Of a stretch of DNA of 8,852 nt, positions 6,251 to 8,852 are shown piece by piece (the stretch's first letter is position 1; the number at the start of each line of letters is the position of its first letter). Source of the DNA: a bacterium. GTDB lineage: Bacteria; Thermosulfidibacterota; Thermosulfidibacteria; Thermosulfidibacterales; Thermosulfidibacteraceae. The stretch covers positions 1-8,852 of the forward strand of contig JALVZS010000119.1 in the NCBI GenBank assembly GCA_027022065.1. The letters are read 5' to 3'. The translations under genes were made by a program, and so were the position numbers. Below the pieces are notes generated by a model. The model searched no databases. It worked only from the letters and a program-made list of their open reading frames with translations, and had not been told where the DNA came from.

Positions 6251-7816
6251 ATGAGCCTCAAGGCAAAGATCATAACCGTTATATCCGTAAGCACCCTGGC
6301 CATTATAATAGCAGTGCTTGTATCAAACCACATAATTAAAAGCAAAGAGGACAAGCTTTTTACAGACATAATAAAGGTATCCGCAAGAACAGCCGTCAAA
6401 GGCTCTATAGAAGCATTAAGAAAGGGCAACATGAAGTCCTTTGAAACCATCCTTAGAAATGTGGCTTCTGAAAAGGTCATAACGGAGTTCTCGCTAACCG
6501 ATGAAACAGGAAGAGTGAAGTACTCTTCCATCCCCTCAAGCAAAGGGAAGGACTACTCGCGCCTTGTGGCAAACACCACGAGGCACAAGATATTGAGGGC
6601 GGGAAATGAAATTATAAATGTGGTACCTGTAAAGACCACATCCTACTGCATAAGGTGCCACCAGAACTGGCAGGTTGGCCATATAAACACATACTTTGTG
6701 ATAAAGTACGATGCCTCTGTACTGAGCACGCTCGCACATGTTAGGGAAGCCCAGGTAGGTCTTATAGTTCTCATAGGCGTAATTGCCCTGATAGCGGGAG
6801 CGGCCCTGCTTAATCTGACTGTTGGAAGAGCCATAGGCAACTTTAAGAAAGGGGTTGAACTGGTATCTTCAGGAAACTTCTCCTACAGGTTCCCAGAGGG
6901 AAGCGATGAGATGGGTCAGATGGGAGCCCTCCTGAACAAGCTCGTGGAAAGGCTAGCCAACCAGATACTAAATGTTTCAGAGGCCGCCGAAAACGTGGCA
7001 AAGACCACGCAGACCATGGTGAGCTCCGTGGACACCATAGAGAACAGCGCTACCAAACAGCTTGAGGAAGGAGAAGCACTGGCCAGGGCAACCGAAGACA
7101 TCGCTGTTGCCGCAGAGGACATAGCGGTAAGAACGGAAGAGGTAAAAAGCGCCGTTGACGATATGCACCATGTGGTTGAAAGTGGAAAGAGCATAATAAA
7201 CAGGGTTTCTGAAGGAATGGCAAACCTTATAAAGTCCATAGAGGAAATCTCCGAAACCACCCAAAAGCTAGGAGAAAGCTCTGAGGAGATAGGTAACATC
7301 GTGGCGGTCATCAACGATATAACTGGGCAAACGAATCTGCTTGCCTTGAATGCTGCCATTGAAGCGGCAAGAGCCGGCGAGCACGGAAGGGGCTTTGCTG
7401 TTGTGGCCGATGAGGTGAGGAAGCTAGCCGAGCGCACTCAAAGATCCACAAAAGACATAGAACGCATAATAGAAAACATCAGAAGGGACATAGAGCAGGG
7501 CGTGGACATCATAACCAAAGGAGTGGAGGAGGCAAGGGAAGGCAAAAGGATCGTTGAGGAGATAGAAACCTTCTTCAACAAGGTGAAAGAGGATGTTGAA
7601 AAGATAACGGATCAGATGGCCCAGGTTGCGGCTGCTATTGAGGAGCAGAGCCAGACCAGCAAAGAGATGGCAAGAAGAACGGAGTACATAGCAGAAAGCG
7701 CTCAGGAAAATATGAAAGCCGTATCGGAGATGAAGAAGCTGTCCCAAGAGCTCTCGGGCCTCGTGGTCAAGCTGCAGGAGGTAATTGACGAGATAAAAAG
7801 AGGGTTTGAGAAGTAA
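6251..7816 (+). CDS. Methyl-accepting chemotaxis protein with periplasmic CxxCH heme-c site, in the hydrogenase operon
   Basis: A 521-residue transmembrane chemoreceptor. TM1 is about 7-27; a compact periplasmic domain of about 140 residues follows; TM2 is about 168-189; HAMP about 190-242; the rest is a signalling coiled coil with the conserved hairpin tip near 355-390. The periplasmic domain reads like a single Cache/PAS-type sensor ([14 protein letters not shown] at 80-93), then [17 protein letters not shown]. Cys133 and Cys136 with His137 form a heme-c attachment site, as in many deltaproteobacterial heme-c sensors. It differs from the other receptor's sensor, which is longer and of Tll0287-like type, while their tips are nearly identical. 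There is no NWxxF pentapeptide (ends RGFEK). GGGAGG begins right after the small-subunit stop, four bases before the ATG, so it is almost certainly co-transcribed with the hydrogenase. Inference: it may read electrons released by the hydrogenase. Confidence 0.93.
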   Translation: MSLKAKIITVISVSTLAIIIAVLVSNHIIKSKEDKLFTDIIKVSARTAVKGSIEALRKGNMKSFETILRNVASEKVITEFSLTDETGRVKYSSIPSSKGKDYSRLVANTTRHKILRAGNEIINVVPVKTTSYCIRCHQNWQVGHINTYFVIKYDASVLSTLAHVREAQVGLIVLIGVIALIAGAALLNLTVGRAIGNFKKGVELVSSGNFSYRFPEGSDEMGQMGALLNKLVERLANQILNVSEAAENVAKTTQTMVSSVDTIENSATKQLEEGEALARATEDIAVAAEDIAVRTEEVKSAVDDMHHVVESGKSIINRVSEGMANLIKSIEEISETTQKLGESSEEIGNIVAVINDITGQTNLLALNAAIEAARAGEHGRGFAVVADEVRKLAERTQRSTKDIERIIENIRRDIEQGVDIITKGVEEAREGKRIVEEIETFFNKVKEDVEKITDQMAQVAAAIEEQSQTSKEMARRTEYIAESAQENMKAVSEMKKLSQELSGLVVKLQEVIDEIKRGFEK

Positions 7817-7849
7817 CCGATTTTTTAAAATCAGTAAGCAAGCAATCCC

Positions 7850-7878
7850 TTGCATTCTAAGCAAATATTTGTTATATG
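7850..7878 (+). promoter_or_regulatory. Weak candidate promoter for the nuclease gene (near-leaderless mRNA)
   Basis: TTGCAT (7850-7855; 3 of 6) and TATATG (7873-7878; 4 of 6) are 17 bases apart. Transcription would begin near 7885, only about seven bases before the ATG at 7892, which fits the lack of any ribosome binding site there. In AT-rich DNA such matches are common by chance. Confidence 0.25.
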
Positions 7879-7891
7879 TCTGATTAGATCA

Positions 7892-8758
7892 ATGTGGAGT
7901 AAAAATGAAGAGAAAAAGTTTTTTAAATATGCGTTAAAAATAACTTCTCATGAAAAGTTATTTTATAAAGTTGGCAACAGATATTTAGCATACTGGCCTA
8001 AAAGTTACCGAGGATATAAAACTACCTTACAAAGCAGGAATTCCTATGTGGGAGATTATACTGAGAAATGGCTGGCTAGTCTTTTACATAAGCTAATACC
8101 TAAAAAGCTTTACGTGATCCAAAGTGCTGTTTGTCCTGAAATAGGTTTAACTTCCAATTCACCCGCTGATATAGTTATATCTAAAAGCAAAGAAACAAAG
8201 CAAAATCCGGAAGATATACTTCTTATAGTTGAAGTGAAAATGTCAATTGTATGGAATTGGGAATACTTTCCAGAATCTAAAGAGATTAAATGCATAGGAG
8301 ATTTTACAAGTCACACAGGTAATCCAAGCCTTCTCAGGTCTGATTCTATGCTTAAAGCTATAGGCAAATGCATAAACATACGTGTATCGGACAAAAAAGC
8401 TTCACATATATCCCTAATTGTAGTGGGGAATACTCCAGTATCCAAAAGCTATTATAAGAAAGTAGACAGATTAAATAAAACTGGTATAATTCAAAAGTTC
8501 CTGTCAGTTAATCCCAAACCCACTGATAACGAGAACAGCCTCAATATTAAATATACTCATGGGAAAGGATTCATTCGGGTAGATACTGAAAAAGAGCTTA
8601 AAGAAATTATAATGTCACTGCTTAATAGAGATAAAGTTTTCTTTTCAGGAATGACAGATATGGAAACTTTAGGCAAAATCGTCAAGCAAGCAGCTTATGA
8701 AAATTCCTATGAAGACATAGCTAAGAAATTCTTAGATCTATTGAAAGCTAAAAGATAA
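7892..8758 (+). CDS. Putative type II restriction endonuclease, PD-(D/E)XK fold
   Basis: I do not recognise a named family. The 288-residue protein has a plausible PD-(D/E)XK nuclease core: Glu58 in GDYTEKW, Asp93 in SPADIVI and Glu114-Val-Lys116 in LLIVEVKMS, with strand-like hydrophobic stretches around each and another at SLIVVG (174-179). Such cores occur mostly in restriction enzymes and repair nucleases. Standing alone beside core genes, with a composition of about one third GC by eye against nearly half in its neighbours, it most likely arrived by transfer as part of a restriction-modification system. No methyltransferase is within the window; it would have to lie downstream. The ATG at 7892 is chosen over an in-frame TTG at 7850, which lacks a ribosome binding site and adds 14 residues, but 7892 also lacks one. 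No signal peptide or membrane segment is evident. A defence nuclease of another type is possible. Confidence 0.6.
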   Translation: MWSKNEEKKFFKYALKITSHEKLFYKVGNRYLAYWPKSYRGYKTTLQSRNSYVGDYTEKWLASLLHKLIPKKLYVIQSAVCPEIGLTSNSPADIVISKSKETKQNPEDILLIVEVKMSIVWNWEYFPESKEIKCIGDFTSHTGNPSLLRSDSMLKAIGKCINIRVSDKKASHISLIVVGNTPVSKSYYKKVDRLNKTGIIQKFLSVNPKPTDNENSLNIKYTHGKGFIRVDTEKELKEIIMSLLNRDKVFFSGMTDMETLGKIVKQAAYENSYEDIAKKFLDLLKAKR

Positions 8759-8852
8759 AAAAAGATGAGCAAAATAAAAAAATAACCATAATTATTGATT
8801 TAAGAAGCTACAAAAAAAAAAAAAAAAAAAAAGCTTTGTTATTATTTGAGGA
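8759..8852. other. AT-rich non-coding end of window with A21 tract
   Basis: No gene is evident in these 94 bases. They include an uninterrupted run of 21 A (8812-8832), loosely bracketed by AAGCT (8806-8810 region) and AGCTT. The last bases read TTTGAGGA; GAGGA could be the ribosome binding site of a gene starting just outside the window. No convincing terminator hairpin follows the nuclease gene. Confidence 0.5.

Noticed and set aside
7838-7853. Hairpin GCAAG-6 nt-CTTGC after the hydrogenase operon as a terminator
   Set aside because: The stem is only 5 bp and no T run follows. The nearby GATTTTTTAAAATC is also too weak, so no terminator is called.
7850-7891. TTG at 7850 as the start of the nuclease gene
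   Set aside because: There is no ribosome binding site, the added residues show no recognisable motif, and a normal ATG lies 42 bases downstream.
1-8852. CRISPR array, tRNA or rRNA gene, insertion sequence
   Set aside because: No regularly spaced repeats, no cloverleaf-like or rRNA-like sequence and no transposase reading frame were seen on either strand.

Overview
The window most resembles the chromosome of a motile, Gram-negative, respiring bacterium that uses c-type hemes in its periplasm. Arginine is written mostly AGG/AGA and isoleucine often ATA, a bias common in thermophiles. A deep-branching thermophilic lineage (for example Aquificota or a desulfobacterial relative) is a reasonable guess, but no marker here fixes the taxon.

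Layout. Bases 1-384 (-) hold the N-terminal part of an acyl-CoA dehydrogenase cut by the window edge. Bases 474-1316 (-) encode the isoprenoid enzyme IspE. A short PrmA-like methyltransferase (about 1373-1957, +) diverges from ispE almost without a gap. Its 3' end overlaps that of a convergent 577-residue chemoreceptor (1947-3680, -). A 176-bp divergent intergenic region with a plausible promoter on each strand separates this receptor from a tight + strand operon. That operon contains the [NiFe]-hydrogenase large subunit (3857-5323), the Tat-targeted small subunit (5335-6240) and a second chemoreceptor of 521 residues (6251-7816). After a short gap comes a markedly AT-rich gene (7892-8758, +) with a PD-(D/E)XK nuclease pattern, probably a restriction enzyme gained by transfer. 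The window ends in AT-rich DNA containing an uninterrupted run of 21 A.

The core, roughly 1950-7820, is the interesting part. Two methyl-accepting chemotaxis proteins, each with a CxxCH heme-c site in the predicted periplasmic domain, flank a periplasmic [NiFe]-hydrogenase, and one is in its operon. No cytochrome b, electron-transfer subunit or maturation protease lies beside the hydrogenase. Its large subunit ends exactly at the last residue of the DPCxxCxxH motif, as in H2-sensing hydrogenases that lack the cleaved tail. Its small subunit has Asp in place of one proximal-cluster Cys. The hypothesis I favour is an H2-taxis module: the hydrogenase oxidises H2 in the periplasm, electrons reach the receptor heme(s), and heme redox state controls signalling to CheA. 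This is inferred from gene order and motifs. A conventional respiratory hydrogenase whose partners are encoded elsewhere remains possible.

The flanking genes (acyl-CoA dehydrogenase, ispE, prmA-like) look like ordinary chromosomal genes with no evident link to the core.
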